DNA of 64,000 bases from Lelliottia wanjuensis (GTDB taxonomy: Bacteria; Pseudomonadota; Gammaproteobacteria; Enterobacterales; Enterobacteriaceae), in NCBI RefSeq assembly GCF_030238365.1, contig NZ_JASSOT010000050.1, positions 1 to 64,000 on the forward strand, written 5' to 3'. This document shows, piece after piece, positions 20,501 to 27,525 of the stretch. The position numbers and the translations under genes were made by a program. How positions within the stretch are numbered: the first letter of the stretch is position 1; the number at the start of each line of letters is the position of its first letter. The notes beneath the pieces are model-generated. The model was given only the letters and a program-made list of their open reading frames with translations. It searched no databases and was not told the DNA's origin.

Positions 20501-23500
20501 TCAACAACCTCGGCGGCATCATCAGCGGTAACGATGTGGCGCTGCAGGCGCGTACCGACATCAACAATATCGGCGGCACGATCCAGGGCGGCGACAGCCT
20601 GCTGGCCATCGCCGGGCGGGACATCAACGTCACCACCACTACCCGCAGCGCAGTCAGCGCCGACGGCAACTTCGGGCGCACCAGCATCGACCGCATCGGC
20701 AGCATGTCCGTGAGTAATGACGGCGGTTTCCTGGGAATGCAGGCCGGACGTGATGTAAACCTCACCGCCGCGTTGCTCAGCAATGGCGGCGAAGACAGCC
20801 AGACCACGGTGATCGCGGGCAACAACCTGAACCTGAACCCGGTAGAAACCGGCAGCCACGACAGCCTGAGCTGGGGCCGCGACGACTGGCTGAAACGCTC
20901 GCAGAGCAGCGACACCGGTACGGTTATTCAGGGTGGCGGCAATGTCTCGATGGGGGCGGGTCATGATGTGAATATCACGGCAGGCACGGTTTCGGCGAAC
21001 CAGCAGTTGACCATCCAGGCAGGCAACGACCTGAATATCGTCAACGGCACTTCGTCCGACAGCTTCGAGCAGTACACGAAGCAGACCGGCAGCAGCAGTA
21101 TGACCTCGAAAACCACCACCGTGGACCACAACCGCGAGAGCAACCAGCTGGCGGTGGGCAGCCAGCTTGACGGCGACGGCGTGACGCTTTCTGCGGGGCA
21201 CGACCTGCTGGTTCAGGGCAGCAGCGTGGCGGGTTCACAGGACGTCAATCTGATTGCCGGGAACAACCTCACCGTCACGGCCGCGACCGAACAGCACGAC
21301 GAGATGCATCAGCATCAGGAGAAAAAATCGGGCTTAAGCGGCACTGGCGGTATCGGCATCAGCTACGGCACGAATGACCTGAAAACCACCGACACCGGCA
21401 CCTCGCTGACCAGCGCGGGCAGCACGGTAGGCAGCATCAACGGCGACGTGAATATGGTGGCGGGCAACGGGCTGACCATCAAAGGCTCGGACGTGCTGGC
21501 AGGCAATGACATTGCCCTGCAGGGTAAACAGGTGGATATCCTCGCCGCCGACAATGATTCCAGCACAAAACACACCGTCGAGCAGAGCAGCAGCGGGCTG
21601 ACGCTGGCGCTCTCCGGCTCGGTGGGCAGCGCGATTAACCAGGCGGTGACCAGCGCGAACACGGCGAATAAGGAAAAAGAGAGCAACGGGCGGATGGCGG
21701 CGCTGGACGGCATGAAGGCTGCGCTGTCGGGCGTGCAGGCGTATCAGGGTAACGAACTGAATCAGGCTCAGGGCGGCGACCCGGCGGCGGTGATCGGTAT
21801 TAACCTCTCTTACGGCAGCCAGTCGTCAAAATCTGAGCAGACGCAGACGAATCACGACAGCCAGGGCAGCACGATACAGGCGGGGAACAATCTCAGCATT
21901 AAGGCTACCGACAGCGATGTGAATGTCACCGGCAGTCAGATACGCGCCGGAAATGACATCACGCTTGATGCCGCACGCGACGTGAACCTGATTTCGGCAG
22001 AGAACACCCACAGCCTGGAGGGCAAAAACGAAAGCCACGGTGGCTCGGTGGGTGTGGGGATTAACTTTGGCAGCGGCAGCAACGGTATCTCGGTGAACGC
22101 CAGCGTCAACAAAGGCAAAGGCAGCGAAACCGGCAACGGCACCACCCATACCGAAACCACGATAGATGCCGGGAATAACCTGACCATCGTCAGCGGACGC
22201 GACACCACGCTGACGGGCGCGCAAATCAGCGGCGATAAAGTGACGATGGACGTGGGCCGCGACCTGACGCTGACCAGCGAGAGGGATTCTGACCAGTACG
22301 ACTCAAAACAGCAGAACGCCAGCGCGGGCGGCAGCGCGAGCATGGGCGGTGGGTCCGGATCAATAAATCTGAGCCAGGACAAAATGCACAGCAACTACGA
22401 TGCGGTGCAGGAGCAGACAGGTATCTTCGCCGGGAAAGGCGGGTTTGATATCACCGTCGGCGAACATACGCAGCTGAACGGCGCGGTGATCAGCAGCACC
22501 TCTGCGCCGGAAAACAATCTGCTCGACACCGGCACATTAGGCTTCAGCAACATCGACAACCACGCGGAATATGAGGTGGAGCACCAGAGCGCGGGCATCA
22601 GCAGTGGCGGTGGCTACGGCGACCAGTTTCTGGGCAACATGGCGAACGGTCTGTTAGTCGGTGCTAACGGCGAAGGCAGCGCGGACTCGACCACCAAATC
22701 CGCTATCAGCGACGGCACCATCACCATCCGCGACAAGGACAAGCAGACGCAGAACGTCGATGACCTGAGCCGTGACGTGGCGAACGCCAATCCGGGGCTG
22801 GACGTTATCTTCGACAAGGAGAAAGAGCAGCGGCGGTTGCAGGAAATCCAGGCGATTGGGGAGATTGGGAGCCAGGCGGCGGATGTTGCCAGGACGCAAG
22901 GCGATCTGAACGGTCTGAAAGAGGCTAAAAAAGAACACCCGGATATGACGGTCGATGAGCTACGCAAAACACCGGAATATCAGGCTGAGATGAATCAGTA
23001 CGGGACAGGAAGTGCGCTGCAACAGGGACTCCAGGCGGCAACCGCCGCTATTCAGGGCCTGGCGGGTGGCGATATGGCGAAAGCGCTGGCGGGTGGTTCT
23101 GCGCCGTACCTGGCTGAAATGATTCACGATATGACGACTGACCCGGTCACTGGCAAGGTGAACACCGAAGCCAACCTTATAGCCCATGCAGTTGTCGGGG
23201 CGGTGGTTGCGCAGATTAACGGTAACAGCGCATTAGCTGGGGCATCCGGTGCCGTGGCGGGTGAATATATTGCGCAGCAGCTCTATCCGGATATCCCTCG
23301 CGACAAGCTTACGGAAGAGCAGAAGCAGACGATATCTGCGCTCTCCACGCTGGCAGCAGGGATCGCCGGTGGGTTGACAGGTGACAGTACAGCCGATGGG
23401 GTAGCCGGAGCGCAGGCCGGGAAGAATGCGGCGGAGAATAATAACCTGAGTCTGTTGGCAAGAGGCTGTGCAATAGCGGCACCTTGCCGGACGAAGGTAG

Positions 23501-24120
23501 CGGAGCAATTGCTGGAGATAGGAGCGAAAGCAGGTATTGTGGGTCTTGCCGGAGTGGCAGTAAAAGACCTGGCGGATAAGATGACATCTGATGAACTGGA
23601 TCATCTTGTCACCCTGGAAATGATGGGTAATGATGAAATCACCAGTAAGTACATTGGTTCACTGCAAGATAAATATGGCCCTTCACATACTGGTGGAGAT
23701 CAGATAACTGAGCAGAGGCCGATAAATACAGGTGGTGATCAATTACCCGGACAAGACCCGACTCATACTGGCAATAACAGTGGTCAGATTGATACGGGAC
23801 CGAGCCATACTGGTGGGGATCAGACTGTAAATCAATTACCGAACAATACGGGTAATACGGAAGATACTCTTGATCTGCCAAATCATATGACAAGTGATGG
23901 GCATGATAATGGTGCAGACAAACCATCTAATATCAAAATGGCCGATGACAAGTTTCTGAAAAATAATGGTATAGATGCTCATGCTTTGAAAGATGATTTT
24001 CTAGGTAATGGCAAAAACTCTAATTATGATATCTATGTAGATAGAGACTCTGGACAGCTTTGGATCTTTAAGAAAGGTGGCAAGGGTGATGGTATACCAA
24101 CAGGTGAGTACATTAAGTAG
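14566..24120 (+). CDS. CdiA, contact-dependent growth inhibition effector
   Basis: This is a 3184-residue TpsA exoprotein. Residues 1-26 are the extended signal-peptide region (MNKNLYQIVFNKARG) and 45-68 the hydrophobic signal. The TPS secretion domain covers about 69-310 (NPAGI at 179-183). Degenerate FHA-1 filament repeats span about 320-1400, with four 84-87-residue units around 720-1070. Then come a non-repetitive probable receptor-binding region with Cys residues (about 1540-1600), a second repeat block (about 1950-2600) and a pretoxin region with AENN (2956-2959) in place of the usual VENN. A linker with two HTGGDQ copies (3041, 3081) leads to the toxin tip. Codon use turns AT-rich from about 23600, consistent with a swapped-in tip. 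Confidence 0.95.
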   Translation: MNKNLYQIVFNKARGMLMVVADIAASGRGSSGPSSGMGHTLSQHISALSRLNFSLLLALGCVSVSVQAGIVADGSAAGKQQPTVINSANGTPQINIQTPNSNGVSHNKYSQFDIDGKGAILNNSHNATQTQLGGMVNGNPWLAKSEAKIILNEVNSRNPSQLNGVLEVAGKKAQIIIANPAGITCDGCGFINANRTTLTTGAPQFSNGQITGYDVRQGEIVIQGRGMDTTSQDSTDIIARAVKVNAGIWANDLKVTTGSNVVNAAHETITRTTPDANTRPQLAVDVSQLGGMYAGKIRLIGTETGVGVRNAGTIGTSAGNVTITADGRIENSGAINSVQDLSVSASGGIQNSGVQYASGNTTFSTPADIVNSGTMAAAHETTLNAGSLNSSTSGVLAAGMNSDGKLGNSGDLTLTTSGQLSAHGQNLAANSLNAKGAGVDFSQSQTWARDINATATTGNLSTAQGNIAAAQTLTLNTRGLLNNDGGKLEADRLLLGGSTLSNQSGVINQLGEHDLSLTQTIAINNNDGTIASNSHNLTLNTAKLTNLQGSIIHAGGGKLALNTAQVDATGGTIASNGALDLQGKNLVLDSATTQADSITVNADSLSHHAGNMTQTGSGKMTLTVSGGLDNSQGNVASNGDVALAAGSLNNQQGQLLSAGHALTLTSAGAVDNRSGFIAADGLLNISSSSLDNSAGLMQSGSTFTLNTHGGALVNQNSGNQGGIISLGDLTLSSGNIDNQHGTLYSGDNAWLTTGSLNNTAGQLVSVNALTWGGQTLQNDNGGVIQSGGSLVLDTHGAALSNTHSGESGGITSGGNLTVKAGEVNNQSGTVYSADSTWLNTGNWNNTAGLLVGVSGLNFSGGKLINDNGGLIQSGAELELETHGEQISNTRNGNIISQGDLHLSAGDVSNQSGTVYSGANVWLSTGSWDNTAGQLAGVGSLSFSGNALWNDNGGLIQSGGNLALDTHGAALSNTQNGTISSAKDLQLSAGDVNNQAGVVYSAGNAQFATGSWNNTAGLLAGVGSLSYSGSTLRNDNGGAVQSGGELLLDTHGALISNKNSGESGGITSQGSMTLNSGALDNELGAMISNQHIALNTAEVNNDAGLLVALQGLDAATGALSNHGGAIQSGAGLSWNTRGNSLNNLDGLISAQNSLTLNSGDVANQQGLLTSGGDFTLTSGYLDNRNGHIAGKSDLTLNSTGINNQHGGLQSLGDMVLNATHAIVDNTAGLIQSAQQIVMNAQQVVNLNTHSDDQSLGIQGGNIVVTADTFNNLNGDVLANNSVGLSLGGQLNNSHGLITAMQLAQIRAGSVINSQGDIETGSGLTINSTSLTGDGKLLSLGDMSLGLASDFTNVGTIQANGNLDFTTSGTITNQNLMQAGDTFTLHAASLNNTVDGELSAGTLDVNVSGTLTNRGLLDGYTTHLSAQTLNNTGTGRIYGDWLSIDARTLNNSREGGMAATIAARQQLDLGVGVLNNSSHALIYSDGNMYLGGSLDENWLATGQAIAINNHSATIESAGNMRLNVATLNNINDHFTTENVLVSQEHISEYNVDRLGSQLYNENDYNISMYKDETWIICIEGVICNTTNGDKFTHYDYTRTITEDRVLESDPAQIISGGTLTINAGDVLNDKSQIVAGGNLNINATNLNNVEVPGQRQILDEGTATRYKRKQSKGGDSPSVKTSDYTPPAIIQEISLNASTLADHSQAGGSGLTVDAHQETSVSGTIQGGGNLSMGDIAGPNGAGALASGPVGSVTIPGINGGPSMSLSPGKTFEVNLPGDSQVVRMVGPNTRIPDNSLFKSHPESNSPYLVETDPRFTNKKQWLSSDYMMNAFITDPNNIQKRLGDGFYEQRLIREQVVALTGQRYIGNTQSDEEQYKMLMDNGIAFGQLWGLKPGVALTPEQMSALTSDIVWMVSQTVQMPDGSTQQVLVPQVYAKVKPGDLDGSGALLAGRNVNLNLSGDLTNSGRINSKDNTLVLANNINNLGGIISGNDVALQARTDINNIGGTIQGGDSLLAIAGRDINVTTTTRSAVSADGNFGRTSIDRIGSMSVSNDGGFLGMQAGRDVNLTAALLSNGGEDSQTTVIAGNNLNLNPVETGSHDSLSWGRDDWLKRSQSSDTGTVIQGGGNVSMGAGHDVNITAGTVSANQQLTIQAGNDLNIVNGTSSDSFEQYTKQTGSSSMTSKTTTVDHNRESNQLAVGSQLDGDGVTLSAGHDLLVQGSSVAGSQDVNLIAGNNLTVTAATEQHDEMHQHQEKKSGLSGTGGIGISYGTNDLKTTDTGTSLTSAGSTVGSINGDVNMVAGNGLTIKGSDVLAGNDIALQGKQVDILAADNDSSTKHTVEQSSSGLTLALSGSVGSAINQAVTSANTANKEKESNGRMAALDGMKAALSGVQAYQGNELNQAQGGDPAAVIGINLSYGSQSSKSEQTQTNHDSQGSTIQAGNNLSIKATDSDVNVTGSQIRAGNDITLDAARDVNLISAENTHSLEGKNESHGGSVGVGINFGSGSNGISVNASVNKGKGSETGNGTTHTETTIDAGNNLTIVSGRDTTLTGAQISGDKVTMDVGRDLTLTSERDSDQYDSKQQNASAGGSASMGGGSGSINLSQDKMHSNYDAVQEQTGIFAGKGGFDITVGEHTQLNGAVISSTSAPENNLLDTGTLGFSNIDNHAEYEVEHQSAGISSGGGYGDQFLGNMANGLLVGANGEGSADSTTKSAISDGTITIRDKDKQTQNVDDLSRDVANANPGLDVIFDKEKEQRRLQEIQAIGEIGSQAADVARTQGDLNGLKEAKKEHPDMTVDELRKTPEYQAEMNQYGTGSALQQGLQAATAAIQGLAGGDMAKALAGGSAPYLAEMIHDMTTDPVTGKVNTEANLIAHAVVGAVVAQINGNSALAGASGAVAGEYIAQQLYPDIPRDKLTEEQKQTISALSTLAAGIAGGLTGDSTADGVAGAQAGKNAAENNNLSLLARGCAIAAPCRTKVAEQLLEIGAKAGIVGLAGVAVKDLADKMTSDELDHLVTLEMMGNDEITSKYIGSLQDKYGPSHTGGDQITEQRPINTGGDQLPGQDPTHTGNNSGQIDTGPSHTGGDQTVNQLPNNTGNTEDTLDLPNHMTSDGHDNGADKPSNIKMADDKFLKNNGIDAHALKDDFLGNGKNSNYDIYVDRDSGQLWIFKKGGKGDGIPTGEYIK
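23686..23823 (+). repeat. HTGGDQ linker repeats before the CdiA toxin tip
   Basis: CATACTGGTGGAGATCAG at 23686-23703 recurs as CATACTGGTGGGGATCAG at 23806-23823. Shorter GGTGGTGATCAA and CATACTGGCAATAAC variants lie between. A third copy lies in an orphan toxin fragment at 27550-27567. The repeats encode a Gly/Asn/Gln-rich linker between the pretoxin region and the toxin, and would give homology for swapping tips. Confidence 0.8.
23935..24120 (+). other. CdiA C-terminal toxin domain (last about 60 residues)
   Basis: The tip contains IDAHALKDDFLG, YDIYVDRDSGQLWIF and KGGKGDGIPTGEYIK. This HxLK ... DLY/DIY ... KGGxGxGxPTG layout resembles, from memory, the short 'polymorphic toxin type 33' family. 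Its biochemical activity is not known to me. A profile search would settle the family. The cognate immunity protein should be the DUF4279-like gene 9 bp downstream. Confidence 0.5.
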
Positions 24121-24129
24121 GGTCTAATT

Positions 24130-24534
24130 ATGAACAAAACAACAGTAATGGCATATTTTTCTATTTATGGTGACTGCTTTGATACTGATTATGTCACTCA
24201 GGAAATGTCCCTGCAACCCACTGAAGCAAGGGTGAAAGGGAACATTCCCAATGGAAAAACAAGGCCAAGCATTGAGACTAGTTGGAAATTATCCACGGGA
24301 GATGAAGAATCCAATGATGTCAACATACAATTAGATAAAATCATAAAGTTGCTTAATGGTAAGGAGAGTCAATTACAATGCATAAAAAACAAATATGAAG
24401 TTAGCTTGACTTTCACATTAGTGATTAAGATAGAAAATGGTGAAAAACCAGGAATGCATTTTAATGCAAAAAAAATAGAGTTTATACATAAAATTGGAGC
24501 TGAGATAGATATTGATTTATATATCTATAGTTAA
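24130..24534 (+). CDS. CdiI, DUF4279-like immunity protein
   Basis: This 134-residue protein starts 9 bp after cdiA. The opening AYFSIYGDCFDTDYVTQEMSLQPTEARVKG and the later Trp/Leu pattern match the DUF4279 family, which often occurs next to polymorphic toxins. CdiI proteins bind and block their own CdiA tip in the cytoplasm of sister cells. The gene is AT-rich like the cdiA tip, so the two moved together. It ends at a strong terminator (24556-24586). Confidence 0.85.
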   Translation: MNKTTVMAYFSIYGDCFDTDYVTQEMSLQPTEARVKGNIPNGKTRPSIETSWKLSTGDEESNDVNIQLDKIIKLLNGKESQLQCIKNKYEVSLTFTLVIKIENGEKPGMHFNAKKIEFIHKIGAEIDIDLYIYS

Positions 24535-24555
24535 AGTTTATTTAGGTTTATTATT

Positions 24556-24586
24556 AATAACTCCAACCGCTGTTGTTGGAGTTATT
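24556..24586 (+). terminator. cdi operon terminator
   Basis: A 12-bp perfect stem AATAACTCCAAC / GTTGGAGTTATT has a 7-base loop and a T-containing tail. It lies 22 bp after the cdiI stop and closes the cdiB-C-A-I operon. Confidence 0.85.
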
Positions 24587-24670
24587 TACCAACCACTTAC
24601 CCAACGTTATATCTCTAGTAGGCTATCAGGTACCGGATGAGCATGAGGGTGCTGATTACATCTTCATGCT

Positions 24671-24777
24671 GCGCTCTTTAATAAATTAAGTCACCTTTTA
24701 TGTTACTTTCCTGTTGCAGGCTTTGAGTTGTTTTTCCGTTTCCATTAAACACTGGATAAAAACACAGCATCTGATAA
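24671..24777. repeat. Copy A of symE upstream region (duplicated flank)
   Basis: The 107 bp from GCGCTCTTTAATAAAT to CAGCATCTGATAA match 27208-27317 with scattered differences and a few indels. Copy B lies directly upstream of the full-length symE. Copy A has no symE beside it and instead precedes an immunity-like gene, so it marks a duplication or deletion joint. In E. coli the symE leader overlaps the antisense RNA SymR, so this segment may carry that promoter region. Confidence 0.75.
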
Positions 24778-24791
24778 CTTGGACTATCTCA

Positions 24792-25025
24792 ATGCACAAA
24801 AATAATGAGCTGTATATTTGCCGGGTATGTGGAGCAAAACAGTCAGACGCATCATGGGGTAATGATGGTGAATCGCCAACAGATGATATATGCGATTGTT
24901 GTGCAGTAGAATTTGGTTATAAGGATTCTACTTTGCAAGGTATCAATAAATATCGGAAAACATGGTTAGATAGTGGTGCCTGGTGGGTCCATAAAAAATC
25001 CGAGCCTGAAACCTGGCCCTTATAA
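24792..25025 (+). CDS. Small zinc-ribbon-like orphan immunity candidate
   Basis: This 77-residue protein is read from the ATG at 24792, where homology-like sequence begins; an upstream in-frame start would add 26 residues translated from the duplicated symE flank. Two Cys pairs (CRVCG near residue 9 and CDCC near 35) suggest a zinc ribbon. The body is acidic and ends KTWLDSGAWWVHKKSEPETWPL. I recall this small Cys-pair family beside Rhs and CDI toxins. No toxin tip remains next to it. Function as immunity is inferred from context. Confidence 0.6.
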   Translation: MHKNNELYICRVCGAKQSDASWGNDGESPTDDICDCCAVEFGYKDSTLQGINKYRKTWLDSGAWWVHKKSEPETWPL

Positions 25026-25067
25026 GAACAACTTTCTAATATACCAGTAAAATATCTTTAGTATTGC

Positions 25068-25087
25068 TCCCGGCCAGAGTACCGGGA
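25068..25087. terminator. Short hairpin after the zinc-ribbon gene
   Basis: A TCCCGG / CCGGGA stem has an 8-base loop, 43 bp after the stop codon. There is no T-run, so it is a weak terminator or a remnant. Confidence 0.45.
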
Positions 25088-25113
25088 ATGTGCTATCTAC
25101 CATTAGGGAAAAT

Positions 25114-25141
25114 GAGAGAGACTGTAATTACAGTCTCTCTC
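25114..25141. terminator. Perfect 28-bp palindrome
   Basis: GAGAGAGACTGTAA is followed immediately by its exact reverse complement. As RNA it would form a 12-14 bp hairpin with a minimal loop. It may end transcription on either strand or serve as a protein site. It lies between the zinc-ribbon gene and the truncated symE. Confidence 0.6.
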
Positions 25142-25164
25142 TATAGACACGAAAAAATGCTGAT

Positions 25165-25190
25165 AAAAAAAACCACCTTTACACGGCGGG
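25165..25190 (-). terminator. Terminator of the truncated symE copy
   Basis: On the minus strand a CCGCC/GGTGG stem (one G-T pair) with a 7-base loop is followed by a run of T residues, just downstream of the symE stop. Confidence 0.65.
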
Positions 25191-25205
25191 ATTTTCATAC
25201 CGAAA

Positions 25206-25550
25206 TCACTTATTCTCAAGCTCTACTTTCGCCACCATATCCTGTAAAAATGACAAAACCTGCTGTTGCTCTTTTTCTGGTAAACCGTTAGCAGTTTTGG
25301 TCAGCACATTCATTAATGCGGATTCTTTTGGCAAAGTGGTAATAACCAGGCACCCCGGCATCACCCGCACATCCAGCGACGTACCGGTGGCAAATCCAGC
25401 TTCCTCCATCCAGTGCCCATTCAGGCGCAGGCTGGCACTGCGGATATAGCACCGGGTTTTCTCGGTGCCGCTATCGTAGTGGCGAATACTGATATAACTC
25501 ACCGTCATGCGGCGCATTGTTTTAGAAATACGATTAGCTTTATCTGCCTG
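25206..25550 (-). pseudogene. 5'-truncated symE copy
   Basis: The 103-residue reading frame matches residues about 50-151 of the intact SymE at 26691-27146 at roughly 90 per cent (RRMTVSYISIRHYD, RSASLRLNGHWMEEAGF). Similarity starts abruptly near 25550, where an orphan toxin tip on the other strand begins, so the N-terminal 45 residues and the promoter are missing. SymE is an SOS-induced toxin of the AbrB-like fold. This copy keeps the fold core but is unlikely to be expressed normally. Confidence 0.8.
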
Positions 25551-25555
25551 CAGAG

Positions 25556-25684
25556 AGACGCCACAATACGCTCAGAGGATTAAAAAATCATGCAGATACG
25601 TTGAAAAACGTTAACAACCCTGAGGCTAGGGCTACTGATGCCATTAATAAAATAGAATCAGCCTTGAAAGGACATGGAATATGA
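25556..25684 (+). pseudogene. Orphan CdiA toxin-tip fragment
   Basis: A 42-codon open stretch without a start reads RRHNTLRGLKNHADTLKNVN, then [20 protein letters not shown] and I, and stops in an ATGA overlap with the next gene. Tight overlap with an immunity gene and loss of everything upstream is what a displaced cdiA-CT leaves behind. The toxin family is not recognisable from this tail. Confidence 0.7.
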
Positions 25685-26067
25685 TTACCTTCCGTAAATT
25701 GATTGGAAACATCAACGTGAGAAAAGAACCAGACCAACAGTCTCCTCTTGAACTCTGGTTTGAACGTATTATTGATGTACCTATTGAAGAGTTGATGGTG
25801 GAAGATCTTTGTCGTGCTATCCGGCAGAAATTATGCATTGATCAGTTAATGCCAAGAGTGTTGGAAGTTCTGACTGAAGAACCGCTGGCGGGTGAATATT
25901 ATGATGGTGAGCTGATAGCTGCTTTATCGACAATAAAAGAGAACGATCTGAAAGATCAGAAAAGTACTTTTATCAAAATAAAGCAGCTTTTAAACCAGCT
26001 CGCTTCTTCTGACATCAGCGATGATCTAAAGAAAGATATATTAAAAATCAATCAATTATCCGTATGA
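25681..26067 (+). CDS. Orphan CdiI-family immunity protein
   Basis: This 128-residue acidic, helical protein starts at an ATG that overlaps the stop of the toxin-tip fragment, as real cdiA-CT/cdiI pairs do. Features such as [20 protein letters not shown] and the helical C-terminal half resemble, from memory, the family annotated as CDI-system immunity protein CdiI. It would protect against siblings that still carry the matching toxin. It ends at a hairpin (26071-26094). Confidence 0.7.
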   Translation: MITFRKLIGNINVRKEPDQQSPLELWFERIIDVPIEELMVEDLCRAIRQKLCIDQLMPRVLEVLTEEPLAGEYYDGELIAALSTIKENDLKDQKSTFIKIKQLLNQLASSDISDDLKKDILKINQLSV

Positions 26068-26259
26068 CTCATCCCGGCCTGAACTAGCCGGGATCGTTTG
26101 GTCCGCCGTTACATACAACGCCCGTCTCGGCGCGGCCCCATAGTTCGCAGGGGTCTGGGTGGTGATCACGACGCAGTTCAGCATCACCCTGATCTTAATC
26201 GGCATCCCGTCAGTAAACCCTGCCTGTGCCAGCCACAGCGAGTTAGGTAGCAATGTCAT
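26056..26259 (-). pseudogene. Degenerate third symE fragment
   Basis: The minus-strand frame reads SLWLAQAGFTDGMPIKIRVM followed by CVVITTQ, which lines up with HWMEEAGFTTGTPLDVRVMPGCLVITT of the intact SymE. The region before it is missing and the tail is unrelated. It is more diverged than the other two copies, so it has a separate and older origin. Confidence 0.65.
26071..26094. terminator. Hairpin between orphan cdiI and symE fragment
   Basis: ATCCCGGC / GCCGGGAT is a perfect 8-bp stem with an 8-base loop, 4 bp after the immunity gene stop. The T-run is short (CGTTTGG), so termination strength is uncertain. Confidence 0.6.
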
Positions 26260-26350
26260 GACTGGACGCTGGGAAGTGACATCTCGAACACAATCTAACC
26301 GCGCTCAATAAATGTTTGATGAGTTAGGAATCAAAATATAGAGGTGAAAG

Positions 26351-26604
26351 TTGTCAAAAAATAGCAGCATTAAATTTTTAAAAGTTATAGCCGATCTCGC
26401 TATATTTTTAGAGTTCACTGGTGAGGACAGTTAGCTCTTGATCTGGCAGTCGAAATGATGGAACAGATGGCAGCAGAATTGCAGTTGCTAAATGATGATG
26501 ACAGGGCAAATATCGTCCATACCTACCAATCTATATCTCGTTAGCATTCAGTAGAAAAATGCGACTTCGTTAAAGACCTGCCAGAATCTTTGGGCTTAAT
26601 TTAA
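26351..26604 (+). pseudogene. Frameshifted and nonsense-mutated immunity-like gene
   Basis: From a TTG at 26351 preceded by GAGGTG, the frame reads SKNSSIKFLKVIADLAIFLE then FTGEDS and stops. One base back near 26428 the reading continues QLALDLAVEMMEQMAAELQL through TYQSISR to a TAG at 26542. It then goes on in frame with HSVEKCDFVKDLPESLGLI to a TAA at 26602. Joined, it makes a small acidic helical protein of about 84 residues of the immunity-gene type. One frameshift and one stop mark it as dead. Confidence 0.6.
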
Positions 26605-26690
26605 TTAATCAACCTCAATCTTTGTAGCTGGGATAAAATAGATTTCTTACAAGAACCCCGCCCTTACCCGGCGGGATTTTCATATCGAAA

Positions 26691-27146
26691 TCACTTATTC
26701 TCAAGCGCCACTTTTGCCGTCACACCCCGCAAAAACGCCAATACCTGCTGTTGCTCTTTTTCTGGTAAACCGTTAGCAGTTTTGGTCAGCACTTTCATTA
26801 ATGCGGATTCTTTTGGCAAAGTGGTAATAACCAGACACCCCGGCATCACCCGCACATCCAGCGGCGTACCGGTGGTAAATCCAGCTTCCTCCATCCAGTG
26901 CCCGTTCAGACGCAAACTGGCGCTGCGGGTATAGCGCCGGGTTTTCTCGGTGCGGCGATCGTAGTGGCGGATACTGACATAACTCACCGTCATACGCCGT
27001 ACGGTTTTAGAAATACGATTAGCTGTATCCGCCTTTGCGAAAATGTCATTTTTGCGTACGACTTCGTGGTTTTCGGAAATATTCGCTAAAGTTCCAGAAT
27101 CTGTTTTGGCGATAGCGATTTCTGGCTTAGTATTTGTGGTAGCCAT
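26691..27146 (-). CDS. SymE-family toxin
   Basis: This 151-residue protein is read from the ATG at 27146, six bases after GGAGTTG. The N-terminal 45 residues are polar and Thr/Lys-rich. The C-terminal region holds the SymE core (TVSYVSIRHYD, LRLNGHWMEEAGF, VRVMPGCLVITTL) related to AbrB/MazE folds. SymE is toxic when overproduced and in E. coli is held down by antisense RNA SymR and LexA. The long tail after the core is a Gln/Glu-rich helix. Its upstream region (27208-27317) is duplicated at 24671. Confidence 0.85.
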   Translation of the reverse strand: MATTNTKPEIAIAKTDSGTLANISENHEVVRKNDIFAKADTANRISKTVRRMTVSYVSIRHYDRRTEKTRRYTRSASLRLNGHWMEEAGFTTGTPLDVRVMPGCLVITTLPKESALMKVLTKTANGLPEKEQQQVLAFLRGVTAKVALENK

Positions 27147-27207
27147 ATTCAACTCCTATAAGTTGCTTGTGGTTAGCGACGTGGAAGTGTTGCTGCACTT
27201 TCACGCC

Positions 27208-27317
27208 GCGCTCTTTAATAAATAAAGTTATCTTTTATGTTACTTTCCTGTTGCGGGCTTTAAGTTATTTTTCTGTACCCATTATACACCACTGAATAAA
27301 AACACAGCATCTGATAA
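27208..27317. repeat. Copy B of symE upstream region
   Basis: This 110-bp segment begins 61 bp upstream of the intact symE start and matches 24671-24777. It contains TTATCTTTTATGTTACTTTCC and ends in CAGCATCTGATAA. It probably contains the symE promoter and any SymR-like antisense gene. No confident LexA site was read in it. Confidence 0.7.
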
Positions 27318-27525
27318 GCAAGCAATGTTAAAATTTGCGACAGCGCTTCAAAAAATAATACAACTTCATGTAAGGCTGTATTTTAATTATCTGTGCTAAG
27401 ACGTTAAGCCATAATTTTGCTCAGTTATTATCGCAGATGATGACTCAGACAAAGGAAATGTACACACTGATAGCGGTGGTTTCGGCGCTGAGTCACGTGG
27501 ATGCTCCAACGAAACCGTGCGGTGA

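Noticed and set aside
19813..21201. 462-residue minus-strand frame inside cdiA
   Set aside because: Arises from the repetitive GC-rich cdiA sequence; low-complexity Arg/His/Val composition.
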